Of a stretch of 64,000 nucleotides of DNA, positions 37,214-46,753 are shown piece by piece. Source of the stretch: Commensalibacter melissae (GTDB lineage: Bacteria; Pseudomonadota; Alphaproteobacteria; Acetobacterales; Acetobacteraceae); assembly GCF_009734185.1 (NCBI RefSeq), contig NZ_CP046393.1, positions 364,501-428,500 of the forward strand, in the 5' to 3' direction. How positions within the stretch are numbered: the stretch's first letter is position 1; each line of letters begins with the position of its first letter. Both the position numbers and the translations under genes were made by a program. The notes under the pieces were generated by a model. That model saw nothing but the letters and a program-made list of their open reading frames with translations, did no database searches and was not told the origin of the DNA.

Positions 37214-37984
37214 TCAAACAAAATGTATATTATAATATTTGACAAAACTGTAAAATACGCATGATGTCATGACAATTAAAAAAAATACACGCAAAAAACG
37301 TGAACTCTTGTAAATAACCAAGGATGCACCAATTTGTCCGCCTATAAAAGAACCAACACCCATTATAAATGCACTAAAATAGTTGATTTGTCCGCCTGAT
37401 ATGAAGATACTGAGCGCGGTAATATTTCCAGCGATATTTAATGGTTTTGTAATTATTGTCGCAGTGTTAATACGTAATTTGTAAATCTGCATTAATGAAA
37501 TTGTCCAGATCGCTCCTGTTCCAGGTCCAAAAAAGCCATTATAAAATCCAATTACAGTCCCCATCCATGGCAGTATTTTCGGTTTTATGGGCAACTGTCT
37601 TTTTTCAAGATTGAAATGTAGGTTTGGAAATAAATAATAATAAAGCAATATTGCCAATAAAAGCCATGGGACTATTTTGTTGAGGGCCTGATCAGCGCTG
37701 TATTGTAATGTAATTGTACCTATGGCAGATCCGATTACAGTGAAAAACAGAGGGATGGCAAGCCCATGAAAACTTAGTTGTCCGCTTTTCCAAAATCGTA
37801 ATGTGGCTGATAATTCACCAATTGCTGATTGCAATTTATTTGTACCTAATGCAGGAATTATATTAATACCGGTAAAAAGTAGAGCGGGTACGGTTATTAA
37901 ACCTCCACCACCTGCAAGGGTATCAATTGTCCCGGCTATTAAACCGATGAAAAATAGAAAACAATCATAAAAATAAAAATGCAT
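37214..37984 (-). CDS. TSUP-family (TauE/SafE-like) membrane exporter
   Basis: The 256-residue protein has about eight hydrophobic segments and the family features 'GTIDTLAGGGGLITVPALL', 'LGTNKLQSAIGELSATLRF' and 'GFYNGFFGPGTGAIW'. TSUP proteins move small organosulfur or carboxylate anions. Substrate is unknown. It lies 22 nt after the next minus-strand glycosyltransferase. Confidence 0.9.
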   Translation of the reverse strand: MHFYFYDCFLFFIGLIAGTIDTLAGGGGLITVPALLFTGINIIPALGTNKLQSAIGELSATLRFWKSGQLSFHGLAIPLFFTVIGSAIGTITLQYSADQALNKIVPWLLLAILLYYYLFPNLHFNLEKRQLPIKPKILPWMGTVIGFYNGFFGPGTGAIWTISLMQIYKLRINTATIITKPLNIAGNITALSIFISGGQINYFSAFIMGVGSFIGGQIGASLVIYKSSRFLRVFFLIVMTSCVFYSFVKYYNIHFV

Positions 37985-38006
37985 TTAGAGATGTCTGTTT
38001 AATTGA

Positions 38007-38828
38007 TTATAAAAAATCAATAAACTCATGGGGAATATCAAGATAGAGTGAATCAGCGTTATCAGGATCAGGATTAGTGATCAAATAGTCATCCAAGGTT
38101 CCTGTGCCAATTTTTGATCTCTGCGATTTTAGAAACTTGATTAGAACATTGTCGGATATTAAATGTGAGGTTCCCAATCCATTTTTAATATCTTCTGGGT
38201 TTCTTGGAATTCTGCGTCTGAGTTTTGAACGTTCTAGGAGGTGGTTCTGATCAGCATATTTCAAATGAAACAGCCATAAATCGTGCGCAAAAAGGGTTTC
38301 ATTTTGACATCGATGAAAACCGGGTTCCCATCGCGTCGGAACTGATGAAACTGAGGGTTTGCATGACCAACTTTTAATGGTGCCCTTGGAACGTTGTTTT
38401 AAAATGGGTCTTGACCAATCAACAGGTTTTCCAATCAAAGGATCAATGATTTCCACACCTACACATCGACATGTTTTGGCAGAACATTGTGCAAGATATT
38501 CATGTAAGGAAGTCCAACGAGATGGACGGGGGATTATAAATTCATCTGTGTCAATACAAAGAACCCAGTCATAAAGTTTTAAAAGTTTATGCTGCCATTC
38601 GCTCATTATATTGACGCTATCTTGTTCATCCAAATACTTGCGACGTGGAATGTGCTCAACATAAATGTATTGTTCAGCTTTGACAGGCGGATCGCTGCCA
38701 TCATCAAGTATGAATAAGTTATCTTTTCCTACTAGTCTGGCATAATGCCTGATCCATATGGGAAGCATGGTTGTTTCTTTATAGCATTTTGTAATGGCGG
38801 CAATGCGAAGGGGTGATGGAAAATTCAT
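38007..38828 (-). CDS. Family 2-type glycosyltransferase (PF13704-like)
   Basis: The 273-residue protein opens 'LRIAAITKCYKETTMLPIWIRHYARLVG' (in part), then 'LFILDDGSDPP' and the DxD-type 'VLCIDTDEFIIPRP'. Later it has 'VGVEIIDPLIG' and 'EPGFHRCQNE', a pattern seen in glycosyltransferases that act on polysaccharide or protein glycans. It precedes the TSUP gene by 22 nt. The target is unknown. Confidence 0.8.
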   Translation of the reverse strand: MNFPSPLRIAAITKCYKETTMLPIWIRHYARLVGKDNLFILDDGSDPPVKAEQYIYVEHIPRRKYLDEQDSVNIMSEWQHKLLKLYDWVLCIDTDEFIIPRPSRWTSLHEYLAQCSAKTCRCVGVEIIDPLIGKPVDWSRPILKQRSKGTIKSWSCKPSVSSVPTRWEPGFHRCQNETLFAHDLWLFHLKYADQNHLLERSKLRRRIPRNPEDIKNGLGTSHLISDNVLIKFLKSQRSKIGTGTLDDYLITNPDPDNADSLYLDIPHEFIDFL

Positions 38829-38867
38829 AATAAAATCATATTTAAAAAAAACTATTTTTTTAAAATA

Positions 38868-40376
38868 TCATTTTTCTTTTGAATTGGACAGAATTGAATG
38901 TTTGCGTCCGTAATAATAATAGCCAAATACACCGATTACACTATAAATAAACATTAAGAGCAGTGGAAGTGGATTGTGATTAATTAGGGAATAAATCATG
39001 TCAATGATCAAGGGAAAAATCATGGTCAGGCAACATAGGATGCCGCAAACGGGAATATAGCCAATCCAGATATTTCTAATCTTGAATCCACCAAAGGGTA
39101 CTTGAAAAGGTCGATGAATATTGGGATGAACATTCCGCTGCCATATAACCGTGAAACAGACAATACCAAATGCCAGAGAGGTTCCAAGGCTGATTAGGTC
39201 ACTTATGATATCAATAGGTAAAAAAGCTGTCGTAATGGCGATGCTGAGGCTGAGGATAATGGTTCCTATCCAAGGTGTACAATGTTTAGGATGAAGTTTG
39301 CTAAAAATTGGTGGAAGCAATCCGTCCTGTGCCATGATGTAGAAAATGCGGCTTTGAGCATATAGCAAAACGAGCATTACTGAGCAAAGTCCGATAACTG
39401 CGCTAGATTTCAAAATCCAGGCCAGGTTTGGCATGTTCATATAATCAATTGCCAGGGCCAGTGGATCAGAAATGTTTAATTTTCTATAAGGAACAACCCC
39501 GACTAAAATTAGCGCTACACCAATATAGATCATGGTTGAAACAAACAAGGAAGCTATGATTCCAAAGGGGACGTCCTTTTTAGGATTTTTGGCTTCTGAT
39601 GCGGCTGTGGAAACAGCTTCAAAGCCTATATAGGCAAAAAAAATTGTTGAGGCTGCCCGAAAAATGCCCCTGATTCCAAAATTCATCGGACCTGTTGAGG
39701 AGGGGATAAAAGGTGTCAGGTTTTCCAGTTTAATATAGTGAAATCCCAAAATTATAAAAAGAATTAATACTCCGATTTTTAAACTGACGATTATTGCATT
39801 AATTGTTGTTGATTCGGAAACCCCATATAAGAGGAAGATGGCTGCGATCAGAACAGATCCTGCTCCAATAAGGTCAAGGGACTTAACAAATACAATTCCT
39901 TTTCCATATCCACCAATTGCAGGTTGAATCATGGGATTATGTAGCCATGAAGCGATATGAATATGGAAATCTTTTAGTAGGGATACACTATAACTCGAAA
40001 ATCCTGAGGCAACTGATACAGCCGATATTCCATATTCCAACAACAGTAACCATCCAACAATCCAAGCGAATTTTTCACCAAGTGATGTATAGGCATAACT
40101 GTAGGCCGATCCTGCAGTCGGCATAGTGGATGCCAGTTCACCATAGGAAAGGGCAGTAAATAAACATGCTATTGAAGCAATAATGAAGGATAAAAGAATT
40201 GCTGGTCCAGCAAAATTAGCCGCAGCTGTTCCTGTCATGACAAAAATGCCTGCGCCAATGGTAGAGCCGACCCCAATCATTGTTAAACGCCATGGGCCCA
40301 AACATTGTTTTAGACCATGTTTTTTTGAATCAAGTGTAAGTTGTTCCAGTGATTTGCGTTTAGAGAAAAAGGCCAT
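38868..40376 (-). CDS. APC-family amino-acid permease
   Basis: From ATG 40376 the product is 502 residues; an upstream TTG at 40409 is in frame but unlikely. It has about twelve membrane helices. Family blocks are 'LTMIGVGSTIGAGIFVMTG', 'GPAILLSFIIASIACLFTALSYGELAS' (in part), and 'IFFAYIGFEAVSTAASEAKNPKKDVPFGI' (in part). This most resembles the YfnA/CAT cationic amino-acid permease subgroup. It is a single gene with no clear operon partner. Confidence 0.9.
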   Translation of the reverse strand: MAFFSKRKSLEQLTLDSKKHGLKQCLGPWRLTMIGVGSTIGAGIFVMTGTAAANFAGPAILLSFIIASIACLFTALSYGELASTMPTAGSAYSYAYTSLGEKFAWIVGWLLLLEYGISAVSVASGFSSYSVSLLKDFHIHIASWLHNPMIQPAIGGYGKGIVFVKSLDLIGAGSVLIAAIFLLYGVSESTTINAIIVSLKIGVLILFIILGFHYIKLENLTPFIPSSTGPMNFGIRGIFRAASTIFFAYIGFEAVSTAASEAKNPKKDVPFGIIASLFVSTMIYIGVALILVGVVPYRKLNISDPLALAIDYMNMPNLAWILKSSAVIGLCSVMLVLLYAQSRIFYIMAQDGLLPPIFSKLHPKHCTPWIGTIILSLSIAITTAFLPIDIISDLISLGTSLAFGIVCFTVIWQRNVHPNIHRPFQVPFGGFKIRNIWIGYIPVCGILCCLTMIFPLIIDMIYSLINHNPLPLLLMFIYSVIGVFGYYYYGRKHSILSNSKEK

Positions 40377-40513
40377 ATTTTTTGTGTAAAGGGTTAGGTA
40401 ATAAACCAAAAGAAAGACAACATTTTATGATAAAATAAAATTCAGATATTTTACCTAACATAAAATGTATCTAATTCGGGAAAATTAAAGAGATATAAAA
40501 GAACAACGTTAAT

Positions 40514-41170
40514 CTAAGGTTGATCAGATCTGTTCTTTAAAATTTTCTTAACGTAATTGGTAATTGTTTTTTCGATCTGCTCAGTTTGATCGGCAAAAAT
40601 ATGATCGGCATTAGGGATTGTATTATAGGCAACTTTGATGCCTTTTTGAGTGTTAAGTTTTTCAACAAGTTTGTCAATTTCCTGCAATGGGACAATGCTG
40701 TCGGATTCTCCTGCGATCATCAAACCACTGCATGGACAAGGTGCAAGAAAATTAAAATCATAGTGGTTTGCCAATGGCGCGATGCTGATCCATCCTTGTA
40801 TTTCAGGACGACGCATCAAGAGCTGCATTCCAATAAAGGCTCCAAACGAATACCCCGCGATCCATAATTCCCTGGAATTTGTATTCGCCATCTGTAACCA
40901 GTCCAGGGCCGCTGCCGCATCGGATATTTCACCAATACCACCATCATATTGTCCCTGAGACCGTCCAACACCACGAGAATTATAACGTAGTACAGAAAAA
41001 TTCATTTTTTGGAATGCACAATACATTGTATAGGCAATTCGGTTATTCATTGTCCCACCTTGCAGAGGATGGGGATGTAGGATTAAGGCAAGGGGGGCGT
41101 TAGGTTGACTGGAATGGTGATAGCGTCCTTCAAGACGACCTGCTGGGCCTGCAAACATTACCTCTGGCAT
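40514..41170 (-). CDS. Alpha/beta hydrolase (COG2945-like)
   Basis: The 218-residue protein has 'PLALILHPHPLQGGTMNNR' (oxyanion region), 'LRYNSRGVGRSQG', the nucleophile elbow 'IAGYSFGAFIGM' with Ser near 107, an Asp context 'AGESDSIVP', and a C-terminal His in 'NADHIFADQ'. The catalytic triad is therefore complete. Such small hydrolases are widespread; substrate is unknown. Confidence 0.88.
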   Translation of the reverse strand: MPEVMFAGPAGRLEGRYHHSSQPNAPLALILHPHPLQGGTMNNRIAYTMYCAFQKMNFSVLRYNSRGVGRSQGQYDGGIGEISDAAAALDWLQMANTNSRELWIAGYSFGAFIGMQLLMRRPEIQGWISIAPLANHYDFNFLAPCPCSGLMIAGESDSIVPLQEIDKLVEKLNTQKGIKVAYNTIPNADHIFADQTEQIEKTITNYVKKILKNRSDQP

Positions 41171-41553
41171 AGAACGATCCGTTTATCTATTAAAACTGGC
41201 ACAATTTGTAAGATTTAACAATAATATAAGTGAGTGTAGGAAAACAATAAAAACAGTTTATCTCTATAAAGATATTTCTTATAAAGTGAAAGTGTTTTTG
41301 TCTTATCTATAAAATATAAATGAAAAATCAATAGCGATATGGTGATCGGACAAGGTTAACATATCCTTTATCTTTGCTTATTTACCAGTAAATCTGTGAA
41401 AATATTTCTATTATAAGGTAACAGGGTTCATATTTGTATTTATATATTGTAAATTAAATACAGATTTAATTAAATTATTGTTGTAATGCAATAAATTATG
41501 CAGGTTATATTTGGAATTCATGGTTTAATATAATAAATTGGATTATAAATGAA
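41171..41553. other. AT-rich divergent intergenic region
   Basis: These 383 nt lie between the hydrolase (leftward) and the cysteine desulfurase operon (rightward) and should hold both promoters. No coding frame or RNA gene is evident. I could not place an IscR- or Fur-type site with confidence. Confidence 0.4.
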
Positions 41554-42675
41554 ATGATACGACAATCTATATATCTAGATGCGAATGCCAGTGAGCCCAT
41601 GCGCTCTTCAGTTATATCTGCAATGGTGGATATCATGCAGCAGACTGGTAATCCAACGTCTGTTCATCAAATGGGACGCAAGATTTATAATCAAATGGAA
41701 GATGCAAGAGAAACCTTGGTCGAATTATTCGGGGGGAGCGTTCAAAATTGTATTTTTACCTCTGGTGGGACAGAGGCAGATGTACTGGCTGTACATGGTC
41801 AGATTGGTGAAGGCAATCAACAACGTCCTCTTTGGGTGGGAGCTACGGAACATCCTGCAATCATGCAGATTGACCTTTCAAAAAAAATTTTACCTGTAAC
41901 ACGGCAGGGCATTGTCGATCTTAACTTTTTAGAAGATGCCCTAAAAAAAACGTCAATACCTCCATTAGTGTGTTTAATGCTGGCCAATAATGAGACAGGT
42001 GTATTACATCCCATTCAACAGGCAGCAAAAATTTGTCATGATTATGGTGCAATTCTTCATGTAGACGCAGCTCAGGCTGCTGGACGTATAATGTTCAATT
42101 TGGAAGATATCGGAGCAGACAGCCTGATTCTTTCAGCTCACAAAATGGGAGGTCCAAAAGGGGTAGGCGCATTGTTATTGGCTGGTCATGAAAGAAATGC
42201 GAAAAAGATAAATCCTCTTTTTAGTGGAGGAGGACAGGAACAGGGAAGAAGGGGAGGAACTCTGGCTGTTCCGGCAATTATAGGGTTGATGACTGCCGCA
42301 AAAGAGGCCTGTAAAGAAGATCGTTCCAATATTTTAAAATTACGTAATTATTTGGAAAAAGAAGTGAAAAAATATGGAGCCGTCATTTGTGGCGAGGAAG
42401 CTGAACGTTTAGATAATACATCCTCTATAGCTTATGCTGGAGTTTCAGCGCAAAAATTATTTATGGCTTTGGATATGGCTGGTTTCTGTGTCTCAACGGG
42501 ATCGGCATGTTTTTCAGGAAAATTATCGCGTTCACCTGTTTTATCAGCAATGGGGTTGGAAGAATTGGCTGATTGTACGATCCGTGTATCTTTACCATGG
42601 AATATCCAGCAAAAAGATGTTGAAACTTTTATTCATGTTTATGGCCAGTTGATTCAAAAGTTAAAGGATTCATAA
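41554..42675 (+). CDS. Cysteine desulfurase-family protein (first of tandem pair)
   Basis: The 373-residue class V aminotransferase has 'YLDANASEPMRSSV', 'FTSGGTEADVLAVHG', 'LANNETGVLHPIQQAA', the PLP Lys in 'LILSAHKMGGPKGVGAL', and the catalytic Cys in 'STGSACFSGKLSRSPVLSAMG' (in part). It releases sulfur from cysteine for Fe-S or thiouridine synthesis. It is more divergent from IscS than its neighbour. The second copy follows after 10 nt. Confidence 0.9.
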   Translation: MIRQSIYLDANASEPMRSSVISAMVDIMQQTGNPTSVHQMGRKIYNQMEDARETLVELFGGSVQNCIFTSGGTEADVLAVHGQIGEGNQQRPLWVGATEHPAIMQIDLSKKILPVTRQGIVDLNFLEDALKKTSIPPLVCLMLANNETGVLHPIQQAAKICHDYGAILHVDAAQAAGRIMFNLEDIGADSLILSAHKMGGPKGVGALLLAGHERNAKKINPLFSGGGQEQGRRGGTLAVPAIIGLMTAAKEACKEDRSNILKLRNYLEKEVKKYGAVICGEEAERLDNTSSIAYAGVSAQKLFMALDMAGFCVSTGSACFSGKLSRSPVLSAMGLEELADCTIRVSLPWNIQQKDVETFIHVYGQLIQKLKDS

Positions 42676-42685
42676 TCTATAGAAA

Positions 42686-43873
42686 ATGGATTTTTCAGGA
42701 AAAAACAAGATAAAAGAAAAGGTGATTTACCTTGATTATCAATCGACCACACCGTGTGACGAACGTGTTGTTGAAGCGATGCTACCCTATTTTGTGCATA
42801 ATTTTGCAAATGCTAATTCAGAGCATATATTGGGTAAATATGTTGCTGAAACTATTGATAAGATTCGTGCCGACATTGCCGAAATGCTCGGGGTGGTTTC
42901 TCAAGAAATTATTTTTACCTCTGGTGCGACTGAAGCCAATAATATTGCCTTGCAGGGTAGTGTGCGTTATCTAATTGATCATTATCCCAAGACCAAACGG
43001 GTTATCACGATTGCGACTGAACATAAATCTGTTCTTGAAACAGTCCAGAATTTACAGTCCATTGGTGCTGATCCTTTTATTTTGCCAGTTCAATCCGATG
43101 GATTGATTGATCCTGATAGTTTGAAAGCGGCATTGCAGGTTCCAACAATATTAGTCAGTGTCATGGCCGCTAATAATGAAACAGGAGTTATCCAGAACAT
43201 TCCTTATTTGTCGGCATTGTCTCATGAATATGGCGCTCTTTTTCATTGTGATTTGTCTCAGGCTTGTGGAAAAGTATCTGAAAAAATCCAGTTGCGTTCC
43301 TGGGGAATTGATCTTGCCTCAATTTCCGGGCATAAAATTTATGGGCCCAAAGGAATTGGCATTTTATATGTAAAACGTAAACCTCGGGTAAGGGTGGAAC
43401 CTTTATTTTATGGAGGATATCAGGAACGAGGAATTCGATCAGGAACTTTGCCAGTTCCCTTGATTGTTGGTTTGGGTAAGGCATTTTCGCTATTCCAGAA
43501 TGAGGGAAATGAAGAGATCAGGCGTTTGGCGTCTTATAAACGTTTTTTGATAAATGAATTGCAGGCAAGAATTCCACAAGTTAAAATTAATGGATCAATC
43601 GAATATGCCTTGTCAAATTGTGTTAATCTACAATTTCCAGAGGTTAAGGCCCTTGATCTTTTGGCAAGAATTCCACATTTATGTTTATCAACAGGTTCAG
43701 CGTGCAATCATGTTTCTATGCCATCCTATGTTTTACAATCCATGGGATTGTCAGAACAAGAAGTTTTATCTAGTATCCGTCTTTCTTTTGGTCGGATGAC
43801 AACAAAACAAGAAGTCGTTGAAACCGTTCATGACCTTTATTCAGCATGGTATGATGTAAGAAAAGGGACATGA
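42686..43873 (+). CDS. Cysteine desulfurase, IscS/NifS type (second of tandem pair)
   Basis: The 395-residue protein shows 'IYLDYQSTTPCDERVVEAM', 'FTSGATEANNIALQG', 'ATEHKSVLETVQNL', PLP Lys in 'ASISGHKIYGPKGIGILYV' and catalytic Cys in 'CLSTGSACNHVSMPSYVLQSMG' (in part). All key residues are intact. Sitting before a ferredoxin and mnmA, it likely supplies sulfur to Fe-S clusters and tRNA thiolation. Confidence 0.92.
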   Translation: MDFSGKNKIKEKVIYLDYQSTTPCDERVVEAMLPYFVHNFANANSEHILGKYVAETIDKIRADIAEMLGVVSQEIIFTSGATEANNIALQGSVRYLIDHYPKTKRVITIATEHKSVLETVQNLQSIGADPFILPVQSDGLIDPDSLKAALQVPTILVSVMAANNETGVIQNIPYLSALSHEYGALFHCDLSQACGKVSEKIQLRSWGIDLASISGHKIYGPKGIGILYVKRKPRVRVEPLFYGGYQERGIRSGTLPVPLIVGLGKAFSLFQNEGNEEIRRLASYKRFLINELQARIPQVKINGSIEYALSNCVNLQFPEVKALDLLARIPHLCLSTGSACNHVSMPSYVLQSMGLSEQEVLSSIRLSFGRMTTKQEVVETVHDLYSAWYDVRKGT

Positions 43874-43920
43874 GTTAAAATCAGAATATTAATTGGTTTT
43901 TAAATAAGGAATTCTATAAA

Positions 43921-44235
43921 ATGCCACACATAGTTTTTATTGAACAAGATGGAACACGTCGTGAGGTGGATGCTCCTGTAGGGCTTTCAGTATTGGAAAT
44001 AGCGCATAAGCATGGAATTGATCTTGAAGGTGCTTGTGAGGGATCATTGGCTTGTGCGACCTGTCATGTAATTGTTGATGAATCATGGTGGGATAAATTA
44101 AAGCCTGCCGCAGAAGAGGAGGAGGAGATGCTGGATATGGCTTTTGGGTTGGAAAGGACCTCTCGATTGGGTTGTCAGATTATTATGACAGAAGAATTGG
44201 ATGGTTTAGTTGTTCGCTTGCCAAAGTTATCCTGA
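43921..44235 (+). CDS. Adrenodoxin-type 2Fe-2S ferredoxin
   Basis: The 104-residue protein has the vertebrate/ISC-type ferredoxin pattern: '[15 protein letters not shown]' with three ligand Cys and a fourth in 'RLGCQI'. '[19 protein letters not shown]' (in part) is typical of the Fdx family that feeds electrons to Fe-S assembly. It lies between the desulfurase pair and mnmA. RBS AAGGA is near 43906-43910. Confidence 0.92.
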   Translation: MPHIVFIEQDGTRREVDAPVGLSVLEIAHKHGIDLEGACEGSLACATCHVIVDESWWDKLKPAAEEEEEMLDMAFGLERTSRLGCQIIMTEELDGLVVRLPKLS

Positions 44236-44239
44236 ACCA

Positions 44240-45301
44240 ATGCGTATTATGATTGCAATGTCGGGCGGAGTGGACAGTTCCGTTACGGCTGCTCTTCTAA
44301 AAGAACAAGGCCATGAGGTTTTTGGTGCCACCTTGCAGCTTTATGATGCGCGAGGTGTGGTTAAAAAAGGTGCCTGTTGTGCAGGTCAGGACATCAGGGA
44401 TGCACGTAGGGTATCAGAAAAGCTGGGTATCCCGCATTACGTTATCGATGCGGAAGACCGTTTTCAAACAACGGTAATTGAACGTTTCGCACAATCTTAC
44501 CAAAAGGGAGAAACGCCTGTTCCATGTATTGCCTGTAATCAGGGAGTCAAATTTACGGATTTATTGACAATGGCGCGAGAGCTTGGGGCAGAAGCGATGG
44601 CAACAGGTCATTATGTGCGTCGAATTGTGGGAAAAAATGGTCCAGAGTTGCACCGTCCAGTTGATTTAAGTCGAGACCAATCATGGTTTTTATTCGCCAC
44701 CACCCTCGAACAGCTTGAATATTTGCGTTTTCCTTTAGGGGACATGCCAAATAAAGATAAAGTTCGGGAAGAAGCCGAACGTTTTCATTTGGCTGTTGCT
44801 CAGAAGTCGGATAGCCAGGACATATGTTTCGTTACAGATAATTCTTATATAAAAATTGTTGAGAAATTGGCACCAGAAGGTGTTATGCCAGGCGAGATAG
44901 TTGATGAGCAGGGCGTTGTGATTGGTCATCATGAAGGTATTGCTAAATATACCATTGGTCAAACAAAACGGTTGGGTAATCTTGCCATGCGGGATGGGCA
45001 GCGACAAATGGTGTTACGAATTGAATCCGAAAAAAGAAGAATCGTTATTGGTCCAAAACAAAACAATATTTGTCAAACATTCTATTTACGCGATTTGAAC
45101 TGGCTTATTCCTGTGCCTACTGAATTTTTATATTGTAATGTTCAGATTCGTGCGCGGGATCAGGAACGACCTGCTAAAGTTATAATTGAAAAAAAGGATA
45201 AGGTAAGAGTAGAATTGGAAACGGCTGCTAACCCAGCACCTGGTCAGGCATGTGTTTTTTATCAAGGGACACGTGTTTTAGGAGGTGGATTTATTCTGTA
45301 A
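44240..45301 (+). CDS. mnmA: tRNA-specific 2-thiouridylase
   Basis: The start at ATG 44240 gives 353 residues beginning 'MRIMIAMSGGVDSSVTA', with the PP-loop SGGVDS at 8-13. Catalytic Cys contexts are 'PVPCIACNQGVKF' and 'SDSQDICFV'. MnmA adds sulfur to U34 of tRNA-Lys, -Glu and -Gln using sulfur relayed from a cysteine desulfurase, so the operon joins donor and user. An upstream in-frame start at 44210 would overlap the ferredoxin and adds non-conserved residues. Confidence 0.95.
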   Translation: MRIMIAMSGGVDSSVTAALLKEQGHEVFGATLQLYDARGVVKKGACCAGQDIRDARRVSEKLGIPHYVIDAEDRFQTTVIERFAQSYQKGETPVPCIACNQGVKFTDLLTMARELGAEAMATGHYVRRIVGKNGPELHRPVDLSRDQSWFLFATTLEQLEYLRFPLGDMPNKDKVREEAERFHLAVAQKSDSQDICFVTDNSYIKIVEKLAPEGVMPGEIVDEQGVVIGHHEGIAKYTIGQTKRLGNLAMRDGQRQMVLRIESEKRRIVIGPKQNNICQTFYLRDLNWLIPVPTEFLYCNVQIRARDQERPAKVIIEKKDKVRVELETAANPAPGQACVFYQGTRVLGGGFIL

Positions 45302-45416
45302 AAATTTAATTTGATATTACTTTAGGTTAAACTTTACTTTTAAAGTGAATTTCAGTTATTAAATCAAATATTATTTTAGTAAGTTAATAAATTATTTAAC
45401 GTAGCGAGATTTTCCG

Positions 45417-46436
45417 TTGATGCACTGTTTTTATGTAGGTTCCAAACGATTTTCTTTCATTGTATGGCTGATAGCAATTTTTGCTTTGATATGTTTTTTC
45501 AACTTACGAAGTGCTAATGCGGAATTTCGAATTGGATGGAAAAATCAAGCTGATATCGCTAATTTTATTCAATTGGATGAAAAACATCAAAAAGTTGCCA
45601 GGGAAACAATAGCCTGGAAAAAATATGACGATGATTTTAAAGCCTTACATAATTTGTCTATTAGTCAGGTTGATGCCGTTCCAGTAGATATGGTTACTTT
45701 TTTGTCAGTTATAACGGTTGGTTTGCAGGGACGTGTAATCGCGATTGATCGGCAATATGGTAAAGAAAGCGCCTTAATCGTAAAAAGCCAGAAACATATA
45801 GATACTCCTCAAGATCTGGTTGGTAAAAATATTGCGGTACCTTTCATGACAAGCAGTTATTATAGTCTGTTACGTTATTTGCAGCATAATGATATTCCTG
45901 TTGAAAAAATTCATCTAGTAAATATGAATTATAATGAAATTACACAAGCTTGGCAGAAAAATGAAATTGATGGGGCCTACGCTGACGGAACTACAGTTTT
46001 ACCATTCGTCAAGGATGGACATGTATTAGTAGATTCATCACAGTTGGCAAAATGGGGGTATCCAACATATCAGGTATGGGTTGTGATGGATGAGATTATT
46101 TCAGATCAACCTTTTTGGATGGAAAGTTTTGTAAAAAAAATATTGAAAAATATCGATGATAATAGGCGAAATATAGCCTATTTCACTCCTCAGTCTTCGA
46201 AGGTTGGCCAGCTTGCCCAATTATTAAATAAATCACCGGAAGTAGTTTGCAGCTTGTTAAAACAGCAGACTTATCTTGATAAAACTCAGCAATCTTTAAT
46301 ATTATCACGTTATTTGTCAAAGGAGTTTGATGAAATAGGTTTGTTTATGAAAGCTCAGAAAATTATGCCTGATATTTTACCTGATTACCTGATTTATGTT
46401 TATGACAGTTTTATAAAAAATAACAAAAATAATTAA
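45417..46436 (+). CDS. ABC-type solute-binding protein (TauA/SsuA-like)
   Basis: The 339-residue protein has an N-terminal membrane or signal segment ('FIVWLIAIFALICFFNLRSANA', in part) and a periplasmic-binding fold. 'SISQVDAVPVDMVTFLSVI', 'IDTPQDLVGKNIAVPFMTSSYYSLLRYL' (in part) and 'EIDGAYADGTTVLPFV' resemble taurine, sulfonate or nitrate binders. No permease or ATPase gene is adjacent, so its transporter is elsewhere or lost. Confidence 0.8.
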   Translation: MMHCFYVGSKRFSFIVWLIAIFALICFFNLRSANAEFRIGWKNQADIANFIQLDEKHQKVARETIAWKKYDDDFKALHNLSISQVDAVPVDMVTFLSVITVGLQGRVIAIDRQYGKESALIVKSQKHIDTPQDLVGKNIAVPFMTSSYYSLLRYLQHNDIPVEKIHLVNMNYNEITQAWQKNEIDGAYADGTTVLPFVKDGHVLVDSSQLAKWGYPTYQVWVVMDEIISDQPFWMESFVKKILKNIDDNRRNIAYFTPQSSKVGQLAQLLNKSPEVVCSLLKQQTYLDKTQQSLILSRYLSKEFDEIGLFMKAQKIMPDILPDYLIYVYDSFIKNNKNN

Positions 46437-46753
46437 TTGATTTTATATTTTTTTTTACATTAAATTGAAAAATATAAAGAAATTAATGTAGGATTAAAAA
46501 ATTTATTAACTGTTCCAAGTGTAATATTTTAATAATAATTATCTTATTTTTGTTTTTTATCTAAATAAAATTAATAGATTACTAATTTGAATTTCATGTT
46601 TAAAAAAAGAATATGTTGAGATTTAATGTTTTAAATAATATGAAATCTTTTATTATTGATGTATTTGATTTACGTTGTGATTTCCAGACTGTTATTTCAT
46701 TGCGTAATGTTTTCTAATTAATTCCTGTTCTTAAACCGGAGAGCCTTTGGGTT
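46437..46753. other. AT-rich intergenic region
   Basis: These 317 nt carry no supported gene. A 34-codon frame near 46613-46717 has no RBS and is probably chance. CGGAGAG just before 46754 is a good ribosome-binding site for the O-antigen ligase-type gene. Confidence 0.4.
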
